From: Arcticibacterium luteifluviistationis
Lineage (GTDB): Bacteria; Bacteroidota; Bacteroidia; Cytophagales; Spirosomataceae
DNA: 64,000 nt
Direction of reading: 5' to 3'
Assembly: GCF_003258705.1 (NCBI RefSeq)
Contig: NZ_CP029480.1
Coordinates: 3,472,001-3,536,000, forward strand
Part shown: positions 1-9,230 of the stretch, piece after piece
Layout: every line of letters starts with the position of its first letter
Numbering within the stretch: position 1 is the stretch's first letter
Translations under genes and position numbers: made by a program
Notes under the pieces: model-generated
The model's database searches: none
The model's input: the letters and a program-made list of their open reading frames with translations, nothing else
Told to the model about the DNA's origin: nothing

Positions 1-327
1 ACCAGAGCATAGCCAAACCTCTCCCATCAGAATATCTGAAAAGGAAACATTTTCATCTCTATCTGAGATTTTCATTGTCAATGGCTTTAAGTCTGCTGAG
101 GCCGAACCTAAAAGTAAAGACCAATTTCCGTCCACATCTGCACTGGTTTGATATGACTCCCCATTAAACTGCACTTGTACTTTTTCATTTGGTGTATTCC
201 AACCCCAAACATGAATGGGCTTATCTCTTTGAAGAACCATGTGGTCTCCAAAAATATTGGCAACCTTTAATTGAGCAAAAGCGGTAGAGCTCAAAAAGAA
301 TAAAAGAAGGCTTAAAATCTTATTCAT
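1..327 (-). CDS. Sialate O-acetylesterase, N-terminal part (cut by window edge)
   Basis: Only the first 109 codons lie in the window; the reading frame is open to base 1. The ATG at 325-327 is followed by a signal peptide (MNKILSLLLFFLSSTAFAQ) and then the motif GDHMVLQRDKPIHVWG. The last visible residues are GEVWLCSG, the start of the SGNH-type block found in sialate 9-O-acetylesterases. These exported esterases remove acetyl groups from carbohydrate, which fits the other glycan genes here. The family call rests on the N-terminal motifs only; the catalytic triad lies outside the window. Confidence 0.8.
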   Translation of the reverse strand, partial: MNKILSLLLFFLSSTAFAQLKVANIFGDHMVLQRDKPIHVWGWNTPNEKVQVQFNGESYQTSADVDGNWSLLLGSASADLKPLTMKISDRDENVSFSDILMGEVWLCSG

Positions 328-438
328 CGAATTTATGTTTTGGCTTAGGGATAGCAGCGGCATCCTTTTTTTGGTGCGGCTGGATAAGTGTTTAGAAAAA
401 AAAGATATAGCGGATAGCCTGACCCTTTGGGTAAGCCC

Positions 439-1722
439 CTAATCATCAATTGACTGAAAAACCATCTGTCTAAACATGTCGCCAGTATAGTCTCCACCAG
501 TTTGCTGCGTCTGCTTCATGATGATACCAATGGTGTTTTCAACCGGGTCAGCAAAATACTGTGTATTAAAATAACCACCCCAACGGAAAGTGCCTTCGCT
601 ACCTTTTCCCCCATCTGCAGCTCCCTTTTCATTAAGAATAGAAAATCCTAAACCAAATCCAGCATCTTTGCCAAACAGCTCTCCTACTTGGTTTTCAAGC
701 ATGAATTCCACAGTTTTTCTAGAAAGAAGCCTGGTACCGTTTAGTTCACCACCGTTTAGGTACATCTGTAAAAATGTAGCATAATCAAATACTGTACTGG
801 ACAAACCCGCTCCTCCAGAGAAGAAAGTTTTTGCTCCAGTTTTAGGATAATTTACATCGTAAAAATCATCAGAAAAAGGTATCCACTTATCATCCCTTTT
901 GGTTTGAACTTCTACTAATCTGTTAGCCTTGCCTTTTGGCAGATAAAAGTAAGTATCGTTCATGCCCAAAGGTTTAAAAATGTGCTGCGAAAGGTACTCG
1001 TCCAGTTTCATTCCTGAGATAACCTCCACAAAATAACCTAATACATCAATACCTTCAGAATATACATAAGCCTCTCCTGGCACATGATGAAGTGGCAATT
1101 TTGCCAGTTTTTTTACGCTTTCGCCAATTGGAATATCCTCCGTGGTGAAAAGGTCTGTCACGCCTGCTTTTTTATAAATCGCTTTGAAGCTTTGGTCACT
1201 GTCAATAACACCATAGCCTAAACCTGAAGTATGGTTCATTAGCTGTCTAATGGTAATCTCTCTACCAGCCGGCTTAGTGGTATACGAACTATCTTTTAGG
1301 TTAAACCTGTCTAACAATGTAGGGTTCTTAAACTCCGGAATGTACTTTGAAATAGGGTCGTCAAGAAAGAAATGACCTTCTTCCCATAACATCATAACGG
1401 CCGTGGTGGTGATTGCTTTTGATTGTGAAGCTATTCTGAAAATGCTGTTTGTTTCAAAAGCTTTTTTTGCCTGAACATCTGACTGACCAAATGCCTTTTG
1501 GTATACTATTTTGCCATTTCGGGTAATGATGGCAACGGCACCCGGAATCACGTTTTCTGCCATGGATCTATTAATCATGGCGTCTATCCTATCTAATCGC
1601 TGGCCAGACATACCAACCGACTCTGGCGAAGCCGCAGTTAATGGGCCACTTTTTTGTATAGATGGAGTTTGAGAATAGGCCGTGCAGCAGACAGCCATAA
1701 GAACAAAGAGTATTTTTTTCAT
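439..1722 (-). CDS. Exported serine hydrolase of the beta-lactamase/PBP-like family
   Basis: A 427-residue class C beta-lactamase-like protein (Pfam Beta-lactamase). I place the start at the ATG at 1720-1722 because a signal peptide begins there (MKKILFVLMAVCCTAYSQ); an ORF start at 1749 would add a non-signal-like leader. The nucleophile motif SxxK is visible as S99-Q-S-K102. The second motif is Y221-S-E, where YSN or YAN is usual, so classic beta-lactam hydrolysis is doubtful. The C-terminal GGYFNTQYFADP segment is in the place of the HxG/KTG motif. Family members include esterases, D-aminopeptidases and penicillin-binding homologues; the substrate cannot be read from the sequence. Confidence 0.85.
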   Translation of the reverse strand: MKKILFVLMAVCCTAYSQTPSIQKSGPLTAASPESVGMSGQRLDRIDAMINRSMAENVIPGAVAIITRNGKIVYQKAFGQSDVQAKKAFETNSIFRIASQSKAITTTAVMMLWEEGHFFLDDPISKYIPEFKNPTLLDRFNLKDSSYTTKPAGREITIRQLMNHTSGLGYGVIDSDQSFKAIYKKAGVTDLFTTEDIPIGESVKKLAKLPLHHVPGEAYVYSEGIDVLGYFVEVISGMKLDEYLSQHIFKPLGMNDTYFYLPKGKANRLVEVQTKRDDKWIPFSDDFYDVNYPKTGAKTFFSGGAGLSSTVFDYATFLQMYLNGGELNGTRLLSRKTVEFMLENQVGELFGKDAGFGLGFSILNEKGAADGGKGSEGTFRWGGYFNTQYFADPVENTIGIIMKQTQQTGGDYTGDMFRQMVFQSIDD

Positions 1723-1853
1723 TTTAAAAGGGTAGTTGAATATTATCAAAAATAAGAATTTATAAGACTAGAAAGAAGAATATGCGGCTAGGCGTTTATA
1801 CTTAAAAGGGGTTAGAAAAAGAAATACTACCTTTACAGCCATAAGCTCCCTGT

Positions 1854-2651
1854 ATGACCAAAAGAATGAAAACCAAAGTCAAGAAAACTGTCCTTTATGG
1901 ACTACTTTTCATGGCTTCCAAGTGGACAATAACTGCTCTTCTTTACTACTCTGGTTTTTGGTCTTATTGGTTTTTATTGCTCTTCCCTATTGCTGACACC
2001 ATAGCGGCCACTTTTGCCATTATATACCTTAGAAACAATTTCAGAAAGTACTTTAAGAAAGCCTTAAAAATATCTTATCCTGAAGGGTTTAAAGAGATAA
2101 TTAAGAAGATTGAAAGTAAACAAACTTTACTTTTGAAGGAGATTACGTATGCAGCGAAATCAAAAAATCCTCTAGACAAGAAGATGGCTTTTTCTGCCTA
2201 TTTCTTGTCAACAATTAAGGTTTTAGAAAAAGAAGGCGAATCTTTTGAGACTATTAAGAAGCTCTGTATTGACATAGCTAAGGATTATGTCAAACCAAAA
2301 AACAAGCTGCATAAATGGATAAACACCTTACAGCCTAAACTGATAAACTTGCCGTTTGCTGAGAGTTACCTTAAGCGATATGGCAGGAAAACTAGTACAG
2401 CTTCACACGAGGATGGTTTTACTGCCGATATATTTACAGACAAAGACTCAACCTTAGGTTTTGGCTATGGAATGGACATTAAAGCCTGCGGCATTTGCAC
2501 ACTTTTCAAAAATAACCAAGCCACAAACTATACCGCCATCATGTGTGAAGTAGATAAGCTTACTTTTAGTTTGGCTGGATATGAATTAATAAGAATGGAC
2601 ACCATAGCAAATGGTGCCAGTAAATGCGACTTTAGGTTTAAGAAGATTTAG
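1854..2651 (+). CDS. Membrane-anchored protein, L-2-amino-thiazoline-4-carboxylate hydrolase-like
   Basis: 265 residues. Two hydrophobic segments near residues 10-60 predict an N-terminal membrane hairpin, followed by a basic helical stretch. The C-terminal 80 residues carry a cysteine pattern (ACGICTLF, then IMCEVD, RMDTIANGASKCDFRF) that resembles the ATC hydrolase family (PF14196). Family resemblance rests on this spacing only, so the biochemical role is uncertain. The 3' end overlaps the stop of the convergent glycosidase gene by four bases (2648-2651). No partner genes suggest thiazoline or cysteine metabolism here. Confidence 0.55.
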   Translation: MTKRMKTKVKKTVLYGLLFMASKWTITALLYYSGFWSYWFLLLFPIADTIAATFAIIYLRNNFRKYFKKALKISYPEGFKEIIKKIESKQTLLLKEITYAAKSKNPLDKKMAFSAYFLSTIKVLEKEGESFETIKKLCIDIAKDYVKPKNKLHKWINTLQPKLINLPFAESYLKRYGRKTSTASHEDGFTADIFTDKDSTLGFGYGMDIKACGICTLFKNNQATNYTAIMCEVDKLTFSLAGYELIRMDTIANGASKCDFRFKKI

Positions 2652-4060
2652 TATGCCACTGTTCCTGGCTTATCATAGCCTTTAGAAGCATCATCAATAA
2701 CTAATACCCAGTCATTTCCTTTTCCACTGGAAGGTGGCACCGCAGCAAAAGAACCATAATTAACAGTATTGCCGAGCATAAAAGCAGCTCCGGTTCTTAC
2801 ATCATACCACCAAATTCTTAGGTTTTGACCTCTCAAATTCTTGGTATTAATATTTACAGTTTTTCCTGAAGGCGAATAGATGAAAGCATAAGTTCCTGAC
2901 TCATCTCTAGTTCCTATTACATAATCCCCATCTTCAGTTTGCTCTCCCTCTATTAAAGTTTGGTCTGGTATTCTATCAAAAAATGGCCTAGACAACATCA
3001 AATCCTTCAGATGTTTCATTTGATTAGCCATGGGCAAGTCAAGGGATTGCTTCCAGTTTCTTATAGGCGAAACAGCTCCTTTATCTTTCTCTGGATTATA
3101 CATTTGCCATACACTGTTGTGTCCATAAGTTTGACCAAAAGCTCCTGCAAAAACATTCCAATACATTCTTTTTCTTATGTCGTACGTTTGGCTATAGCCA
3201 TTCTTTTTGACATCAAAACAAAGTGGAATTTCCTCATACAATGGCTCCCCATCAATGGTTGGCTTAACTGGTTTTAAGTTATAATCATGACTTATGTTTT
3301 TATACGTAAGTAGGTCTTGACAATGACCTGTTTGGTGCATGTTAAAGTCTAACCAGTCGTCATTATGAAACCAAGTGGAAGAGCCACCTGGTGTATTTGG
3401 TTGGGTATGAAATGAAAAGATGCCGTCTACAAAAATACCTAGACCTTCTTTTACTCCCTGTGCCATGGCTCTCCAAATCTCCACGTCATTCGTATTTTCT
3501 CTTGGCGTTCTGTCTCCCCCTATAATCCAAACAATGTTGGTTTTGTCTCTTAAATGAAGGCCTAAAAGTTTTCCGTACTCAAAGGCATTTTTCTCATTAA
3601 ACATTTCTGGTCCTTTGCCCCATTTGTCTTTGAAAACTTTGTCGCCCCAGGTTGGTAGCAAGCCTACATAAAGACCATTTTCTGCCGCTTTATCTAACAC
3701 CGTTCTTACATGATTGATATAAGATACATTTAGCTTAATAGGGTTTGTAGAAATAAAAGGCTTTTGTCCCAAGGCATTGGCTGTTTCAACACCGTCAAAT
3801 TCTGCCAAAATAACAGTTTGAACAATATTGAAGCCTTGATCGGCTCTTGTTTTGAAGTAATGATCTACCTCCTCATTATTTAGCTTATGAAGTAACTCCC
3901 AAGCGGTATCTCCTGTCCAGAAAAAAGGTTTACCCTCTTCTGTTTGAAGAAAACGGTTATTCTCTGAAACTTTTAGTTTTGGAAGCTGTGAAAAAACTTG
4001 TGAAGAAATAAATAAACAAAGGCAAAATAATATTCTCATGGAGTGATTGGGTTTCATCAA
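2648..4060 (-). CDS. Exported DUF4038-type glycoside hydrolase (GH140-like)
   Basis: About 463-470 residues. Two starts are possible (ATG at 4058-4060 or ATG at 4037-4039); the second begins exactly at the signal peptide MRILFCLCLFISSQVFS. The fold signature of DUF4038 is clear: FFWTGDTAWELLHKL near residue 50, QGFNIVQTVILAEFDG, then GGD (D183) and DGEPLYE (E272/E276). A C-terminal collagen-binding-like domain (PF12904) follows. Characterised GH140 members are apiosidases that use an Asp and a Glu; D183 and E272 are candidate catalytic residues by position. It stands alone rather than in an operon. Apiosidase specificity is not shown by the sequence. Confidence 0.75.
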   Translation of the reverse strand: MMKPNHSMRILFCLCLFISSQVFSQLPKLKVSENNRFLQTEEGKPFFWTGDTAWELLHKLNNEEVDHYFKTRADQGFNIVQTVILAEFDGVETANALGQKPFISTNPIKLNVSYINHVRTVLDKAAENGLYVGLLPTWGDKVFKDKWGKGPEMFNEKNAFEYGKLLGLHLRDKTNIVWIIGGDRTPRENTNDVEIWRAMAQGVKEGLGIFVDGIFSFHTQPNTPGGSSTWFHNDDWLDFNMHQTGHCQDLLTYKNISHDYNLKPVKPTIDGEPLYEEIPLCFDVKKNGYSQTYDIRKRMYWNVFAGAFGQTYGHNSVWQMYNPEKDKGAVSPIRNWKQSLDLPMANQMKHLKDLMLSRPFFDRIPDQTLIEGEQTEDGDYVIGTRDESGTYAFIYSPSGKTVNINTKNLRGQNLRIWWYDVRTGAAFMLGNTVNYGSFAAVPPSSGKGNDWVLVIDDASKGYDKPGTVAY

Positions 4061-4104
4061 ATGCTAAGATAAACGCTCCAATTGAAATCCGTAATAGTAA
4101 AGAC

Positions 4105-4716
4105 TTATTTCCTTACTTTTTTATTAGACGGCTCTTGATATTCAATCACCATGTCGGTAATTTTATTTTTCTTGACTAGTTTAATAAGCTCACCATTTTT
4201 GTAGTAGTACTCATCCACATTATCATTTAAGACACCTTTATAGTATTCTGGCGAAGGTTTTGTGATGTTTATAAAATCGGCGTAGTATTCTGCGTAAACT
4301 TTGTCTTTAGCCTTAGGTTCGTTAAAATAAATACTGGCGAAAGTGCTGTTTATTTCACCCTTAATTTTCTTATTAACCTTATCCTCATGCTGGACAGATT
4401 TGACATCATAGCCCTCCTTAGATTTCTTGGTATCTGTCAAAAAGTTACCTCTGTTAGACTCTACACTAACCAAAGAACGTTTAAGTTTTCCTCCAGACAA
4501 GATGGAATGCACATGGTAATCCACTTTTAGTTTATAAACCAAAAAGTTGACATCAACTTTACTTTTAAGTTCGTAAGAAACGCTATCGCCCAAGTTTGTC
4601 TTGGTGGCGTAAATGGTGCCCACCCTTAGACCTACCACTTTTACGGCGTACTCTCTTGTTTGAGCGAAGCTATTTATGGAGAAAAACAAAAAAAGTAAAA
4701 AAATATTTCTATTCAC
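4105..4716 (-). CDS. Exported DUF6134-like protein
   Basis: 203 residues with a signal peptide (MNRNIFLLFLFFSINSFAQ). The start codon is GTG (4714-4716); an in-frame stop a few codons upstream leaves no ATG alternative. The body is predicted all-beta with many Lys, Tyr and Asp residues, and the motif REYAVKVVGLRVGTIYATK matches DUF6134-type proteins of Bacteroidota as I remember them. No catalytic residues can be named. It lies between the GH140-like gene and a TonB/MORN gene on the same strand, with no tight coupling to either. Confidence 0.5.
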   Translation of the reverse strand: MNRNIFLLFLFFSINSFAQTREYAVKVVGLRVGTIYATKTNLGDSVSYELKSKVDVNFLVYKLKVDYHVHSILSGGKLKRSLVSVESNRGNFLTDTKKSKEGYDVKSVQHEDKVNKKIKGEINSTFASIYFNEPKAKDKVYAEYYADFINITKPSPEYYKGVLNDNVDEYYYKNGELIKLVKKNKITDMVIEYQEPSNKKVRK

Positions 4717-4792
4717 AAAATATGTACGTCACAGAAAACAATTTGGACTAATCTACTTAAGGTTATATCTATCAAAAGACATAATGAAGATT

Positions 4793-5788
4793 TCATTCCA
4801 ATTGATAAATAATTGGAATGGTAAAATAGACTCTAACAGGTTTTCCATTTTGATAGCCAGGATTCCATCTAGGCATGCTACTAAGGACACGGAAACTTTC
4901 ATAATCTAAACTTTCACAAAGACCTTTAACGACTTCAATATCACCTACCCTACCATCTTTTTCAATAACGAATTTAAGAAATACCCTACCCGACATATTC
5001 ATTTTTTGAGCAAAAGAAGGATATTTGACATTATTCCCAATAAAGTGATACATCTCTCTGTTGGCACATTTTTGTCTCAAATCAAAATCTTCGATATGTT
5101 CACATCCACCAAACATCGGATTTATCTCTTCTCCAATTTCCCCTTTAACTGACTCTATTATTTCGTCATTAGAATAGACCCAATGGGTCGTTAGGGTGCC
5201 TAAAGAATCATAGAGAAAATAATCTCCATTCTGTTTATTATCAAAGTAATTGGTCTCCGACTCCAAAATTCCACTTTCGTAATAATCTTTCCATGCACCT
5301 GTTTTCTTACCTTTCGAATAAGTCCGTTTACTTTTTAGACCTTCCGTTTTATACCAAGTATACACTTCGCCTTCCAAACTTCCATTTTCAAAATAACTTT
5401 CACCCAAAGTATCACCTTCATATGAATATGTCATCCAAACGCCTTCTTTCTTGTCATTTGAATACAAACCCTCAAAATAGCTATCATTGGAGAATGTTCT
5501 ATTTAGTCCTGTCTGATTTTTCATTTTTTTATCAGAATACCTTGATTCTGAAAGAATTTCCATTTTTTCGGGATGAAATTGACGCAAAATATAAGTGTTC
5601 TCTTTTTGAGTCAAAACATAATGATACCAAGTCCTTAACTTGATTTCACCTGGCTCAATAAAATAATCATATTTGCCATAAAAGTTTTTAGAATTATTTT
5701 TAAAGTTCCCAAAATATTGAGCAAAAGTTGATTGAATAGTTAGTGAGAAAATAACGAAGAATATAGAAGTAGAAATATGTCTGTTCAC
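4793..5788 (-). CDS. MORN-repeat protein with C-terminal TonB domain
   Basis: 331 residues, signal peptide MNRHISTSIFFVIFSLTIQSTFA, GTG start at 5786-5788 (like its downstream neighbour). Residues about 110-215 contain repeated MORN/YwqK-type units (KKEGVWMTYSYEGD, GSLEGEVYTWYKTEG, GKKTGAWKDYYESGI, NKQNGDYFLYDSLG). The last 70 residues form a TonB C-terminal fold (SGRVFLKFVIEKDGRVGDIEVVKG ... GKPVRVYFTIPI). There is no N-terminal membrane anchor or ExbBD neighbour, so classical energy transduction is unlikely. Such exported MORN-TonB proteins are common in this phylum and their role is unknown. Confidence 0.7.
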   Translation of the reverse strand: MNRHISTSIFFVIFSLTIQSTFAQYFGNFKNNSKNFYGKYDYFIEPGEIKLRTWYHYVLTQKENTYILRQFHPEKMEILSESRYSDKKMKNQTGLNRTFSNDSYFEGLYSNDKKEGVWMTYSYEGDTLGESYFENGSLEGEVYTWYKTEGLKSKRTYSKGKKTGAWKDYYESGILESETNYFDNKQNGDYFLYDSLGTLTTHWVYSNDEIIESVKGEIGEEINPMFGGCEHIEDFDLRQKCANREMYHFIGNNVKYPSFAQKMNMSGRVFLKFVIEKDGRVGDIEVVKGLCESLDYESFRVLSSMPRWNPGYQNGKPVRVYFTIPIIYQLE

Positions 5789-5825
5789 GTAGAGGATTAT
5801 TTTTAACGAAAATAGGAAAAGTTAA

Positions 5826-6854
5826 TCAATCCACTCCAGCGTAGTCAACCTTCTTAGCCTTTGTTTCTAAAAAATAACCATCAAACTCTACCAAGACATC
5901 ATCTAAAATTGAAAACAACTCTTCTGGCTCTAAGCTTTGAACCAGTTTCATTCGGTGTTCTTTAAAATGAGGTAAGCCTTTGAAATAATTAGAATAATGA
6001 CGTCTCATTTCTAAGATACCCAAACGTTCATTTTTCCATTCTATAGAGAATTTCAAATGCTGTCTACAGGCATCTACTCGTTGCTTCATGCTTGGTGCCG
6101 CTAAGTTTTCTCCTGTGGCAAAGTAGTGCTTTATTTCATTAAATATCCATGGATAACCTATGGCGGCACGACCAATCATGATGCCGTCAATTCCGTATCT
6201 ATTTCTATATTCTAATGCCTTTTCTGGCGAATCAATGTCTCCGTTGCCAAAAATAGGAATGTTGATTCTTGGGTTTTCTTTGATTTTAGCAATCAATCGC
6301 CAATCGGCCTCCCCTTTATACATTTGAGCTCTGGTACGCCCGTGAATGGTCAAAGCTTTAATACCAACATCTTGAAGTCTTTCTGCTACTTCTTCAATGT
6401 TTTTAGTTTCATCATTCCAGCCTAGTCTGGTTTTGACAGTGACTGGCAGCTCCGTAGCATTCACCACCGCAGCAGTCATTTTAACCATCATCGGAATATC
6501 TTGAAGCAATGCCGCTCCAGCTCCTTTGCAGGCTACTTTTTTTACAGGACAACCATAATTGATATCAATCAAATCAGGGTTTACAGCCGTGGCTATCTTA
6601 GTACACTCTGCCATGGTATCCACATCAGAGCCAAAAAGCTGAACGCCTATCGGTCTTTCGTATGGAAAAATGTCTAATTTCTGTTTGCTTTTATAGGCGT
6701 CTCTTATAAGCCCTTCCGAAGAAATAAATTCCGTATACATCATATCCGCCCCATTTTCCTTACAGACTTGTCTGAAAGGTGGGTCGCTCACGTCTTCCAT
6801 GGGAGCGAGCAATAATGGGAATTCACCGAGTTCTATGTTGCCTATTTTGACCAA
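5826..6854 (-). CDS. dusB: tRNA-dihydrouridine synthase B
   Basis: 342 residues, cytoplasmic. DusB reduces uridines in the tRNA D-loop using FMN and NAD(P)H. Hallmarks in order: APMEDVSDPPFR (residues 17-28), NYGCPVKKVACKGAGAALLQD with the catalytic Cys at C102, VKTRLGWND, IHGRTRAQMYKGEADW, NGDIDSPEKA and DGIMIGRAAIGYPWIF (phosphate-binding end of the TIM barrel). Length and motif order are normal for the family. It is divergent from the CPBP protease gene with only 57 bp between starts. Confidence 0.95.
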   Translation of the reverse strand: MVKIGNIELGEFPLLLAPMEDVSDPPFRQVCKENGADMMYTEFISSEGLIRDAYKSKQKLDIFPYERPIGVQLFGSDVDTMAECTKIATAVNPDLIDINYGCPVKKVACKGAGAALLQDIPMMVKMTAAVVNATELPVTVKTRLGWNDETKNIEEVAERLQDVGIKALTIHGRTRAQMYKGEADWRLIAKIKENPRINIPIFGNGDIDSPEKALEYRNRYGIDGIMIGRAAIGYPWIFNEIKHYFATGENLAAPSMKQRVDACRQHLKFSIEWKNERLGILEMRRHYSNYFKGLPHFKEHRMKLVQSLEPEELFSILDDVLVEFDGYFLETKAKKVDYAGVD

Positions 6855-6883
6855 ACAGTTTAGGTATTTTGTGTATTAAGCCG

Positions 6884-6891
6884 CAAATTTA
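6884..6891 (-). promoter_or_regulatory. Candidate -7 promoter element of dusB
   Basis: On the minus strand this reads TAAATTTG, an exact match to the Bacteroidota -7 consensus TAnnTTTG, about 30 bp before the dusB ATG. No convincing -33 TTTG was found at the expected distance, so this is a pattern match only. Confidence 0.4.
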
Positions 6892-6911
6892 CACCAAAAT
6901 AACCTTAAAAC

Positions 6912-7847
6912 ATGCGATACAATTCCATCCTTGAGAAATTAAAGTCCGATAAACCAGCTCTTTCCAGCATTCTAATCATCATTGGTGTAGTGCTTTTGGC
7001 CATGGTATTAGGGAATATTGCAGCAGCGGCGGTAATGATTGTGGTAGGTGGAATTGGCATGGATGATTTGAGTAATATCAACGGAGCACTTATGGCTTCT
7101 GACTCTGGATGGTGGGCTCTTATGCTTGGACAAGGCATGGCAGCATTGATAACCTTTGTGGCAGCAGGTACATTTTACTGGAGAGTAGTAGAGAAAAAGC
7201 CACTTTCTGAACTCAACTTTCGCAGTCTTCCAGAAGCAGCAATTTTCCTTCTCGTTATTTTAACTCAGTTATGCTTCTTGCCTTTTAACGGATGGCTGCA
7301 AGAAATCAATGAAGGCATGGTATTCCCAGAAGCTCTGGCTGGCCTAGAATCCTTCTTTAAAGACATGGAAGACTCTTTGGCCGAAGTCACAACGTTCTTG
7401 ACCACTTTCGACAGCTTTATTAAAATGTTAGCTGGGCTTATAGTTATAGCGGTGGTAGCTGGTGTGGGTGAAGAACTCATATTCAGAGGACTTATTCAGC
7501 GTAAACTTTACAAAGGATTAAATAACCCACATCTGGCTATTTGGGTAGCTGCATTTATTTTCTCTGCTATTCACATGCAGTTTTATGGCTTCTTACCACG
7601 ATTAATGTTGGGAGCTTTGTTTGGTTATTTCTATTTCTGGACAGGAAACATTTGGGTGCCAATAGTCGCTCACATTTTCAATAATGGTTTTGCGGTAGTG
7701 ATGTTTTACCTTTCTCACACAGGAGTTATCAGTACCGACTTGGAAGAACTAGAAACATTCCCAATGCCAGCAGTGATTGCTTCTTTAGTATTGACAGGTG
7801 GGCTTATTTGGTTTTTCAGGAAAAAGACGGATGAGAGTATTTCTTAG
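6912..7847 (+). CDS. CPBP family intramembrane metalloprotease
   Basis: 311 residues with about seven to eight hydrophobic segments. The CPBP (CAAX protease/Rce1-like) motifs are complete: E187-E188-L-I-F-R192, H221 in FSAIHMQ, and the final HIFNN block with H254 and N257. These residues form the metal site of the family. The N-terminal 90 residues add an Ala/Val-rich membrane hairpin. Function in Bacteroidota is mostly unassigned; substrates are unknown. Its stop codon abuts the stop of the convergent DNRLRE gene with no spacing. Confidence 0.85.
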   Translation: MRYNSILEKLKSDKPALSSILIIIGVVLLAMVLGNIAAAAVMIVVGGIGMDDLSNINGALMASDSGWWALMLGQGMAALITFVAAGTFYWRVVEKKPLSELNFRSLPEAAIFLLVILTQLCFLPFNGWLQEINEGMVFPEALAGLESFFKDMEDSLAEVTTFLTTFDSFIKMLAGLIVIAVVAGVGEELIFRGLIQRKLYKGLNNPHLAIWVAAFIFSAIHMQFYGFLPRLMLGALFGYFYFWTGNIWVPIVAHIFNNGFAVVMFYLSHTGVISTDLEELETFPMPAVIASLVLTGGLIWFFRKKTDESIS

Positions 7848-9218
7848 CTATTCTGGACAAGCACTTATTTCAATATTTAGCACATTCCCCATTTCTACCT
7901 CAAGACCAGGTTTTAGATAAATTGCATTCGCTGCGTTTATCAAAATGGCTTTTGGTGCGTTTATGCTGCCTTCTAGCTCAATAAAATCTGAACTAGCATA
8001 ATCTGCTTCTACCAAAATCCCCTTTAGATTTAGAGAACTTGGGCATGGATTATTATTATAAGTTGGCGTTTCCAGTTGACTAAGCCAGTTTGTCATATTT
8101 GATTCTGTTCCGTTAGCGTAGCTTTGAGCGGTGTTTAATGAATAACTCTTGCCACTATCTGCTTCGGTGCTTAAAAACGAAGCTATGTTATCCCAAACGC
8201 CTTCCGTAACAGCTTTGCCAGCGTGCACTTGAGTTCCAGAACCATATTGTATGTAATCTATCAAATCACCACTTGTAGTATCTCCATTATACAGTGCTAC
8301 TTCACCATCATTTTGATTTAAATCAGGCCAATGAAGCACAATGTATGCTGCCGAATCTAACATTAGACTTCCGTTTAAAACTGAAACATTTCCTCCTGAA
8401 ATAGTGGAAGTGGTACTTCCATTTAGCAAAGTATAGTTACTAATATCTACCGCCGAAGTATCAGAATTATAAAGCTCTATCCTTCTTTTCTGTGCATTGA
8501 CTTCGTTTAGTATTATTCTGTTATCTGAAGGTATAGTGTAATTTATGCTAAGTTTTGGTCTTGCATAGTCAAAAGGCGGTGCCATCTCTTTGGAAGCGAA
8601 GCCCTTTGCCGAACCATTTATGGTTTCATCTCCAATTAAAATCCAACCATAATTTGTACTGGGATTTGCTAGCCAAGAAAGTACATCTGAGACCATTTGT
8701 GCCGAACTCCATTCGTCCTTTTCCAAATTAAAACTACTGTAAGCCACCATTTGCGAAGCCGATAATATTGTCTCGTAATCTCCTCCTGAAGCTGTCCAAT
8801 CTGTATTTGGGTAAAGACGTTGTGACCAAGTAGCATCACCCGTTTGAGCGGCAGCACCACTTCCATTTCCTGAGCTTCCTGCTTCGCCCCAATCGTTTAA
8901 AACTTTATGAATATCAAAATTATGAGGGGTGGTGCTAGACCTAGCTGACCTAAAAACGTAGAGGTCTAAAACTACAGATTGAATGATGGCATCACTTGGT
9001 ACAGCACTTACATCAAACTTTATTAGACCACGCCTAAATGCCATGCCGTTTTGAATTCTACCAGCGAAAATGTTATTTCCTGCACCATTACTTAAAGCAG
9101 TATTCTCAGAAAACATACTATTATCCTTCTCCGCTCCTAGTTCCAATGTAAAACTTTGCGAACAGACCGAAAAGGTCAATAATAAGAAGAAAAGAAATAC
9201 ACTTAATTGCCTAATCAA
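7848..9218 (-). CDS. Exported DNRLRE / lamin-tail domain protein
   Basis: 456 residues, signal peptide MIRQLSVFLFFLLLTFSVCSQ. Residues about 22-230 form a DNRLRE domain (beta-sandwich; RGLIKFDVSAVPSDAIIQSVVLDLYVF). Residues about 233-380 match a lamin-tail domain (ILNEVNAQKRRIELYNSD). The last 60 residues are a 3-coathanger-stack module (AIYLKPGLEVEMGNVLNIEISACP), also found in the neighbouring PA14 protein. It is the last gene of the four-gene operon and starts 12 bp after the PA14 gene. A surface or extracellular role is likely; no catalytic residues are evident. Confidence 0.75.
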   Translation of the reverse strand: MIRQLSVFLFFLLLTFSVCSQSFTLELGAEKDNSMFSENTALSNGAGNNIFAGRIQNGMAFRRGLIKFDVSAVPSDAIIQSVVLDLYVFRSARSSTTPHNFDIHKVLNDWGEAGSSGNGSGAAAQTGDATWSQRLYPNTDWTASGGDYETILSASQMVAYSSFNLEKDEWSSAQMVSDVLSWLANPSTNYGWILIGDETINGSAKGFASKEMAPPFDYARPKLSINYTIPSDNRIILNEVNAQKRRIELYNSDTSAVDISNYTLLNGSTTSTISGGNVSVLNGSLMLDSAAYIVLHWPDLNQNDGEVALYNGDTTSGDLIDYIQYGSGTQVHAGKAVTEGVWDNIASFLSTEADSGKSYSLNTAQSYANGTESNMTNWLSQLETPTYNNNPCPSSLNLKGILVEADYASSDFIELEGSINAPKAILINAANAIYLKPGLEVEMGNVLNIEISACPE

Positions 9219-9230
9219 AATTCTTATTGT

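Noticed and set aside
4676-4909. Plus-strand ORF overlapping the DUF6134 and MORN/TonB genes
   Set aside because: It runs antisense across the 5' end of one gene and the 3' end of another, has no recognisable domain and fits no operon; it is a shadow of the minus-strand genes and their gap.
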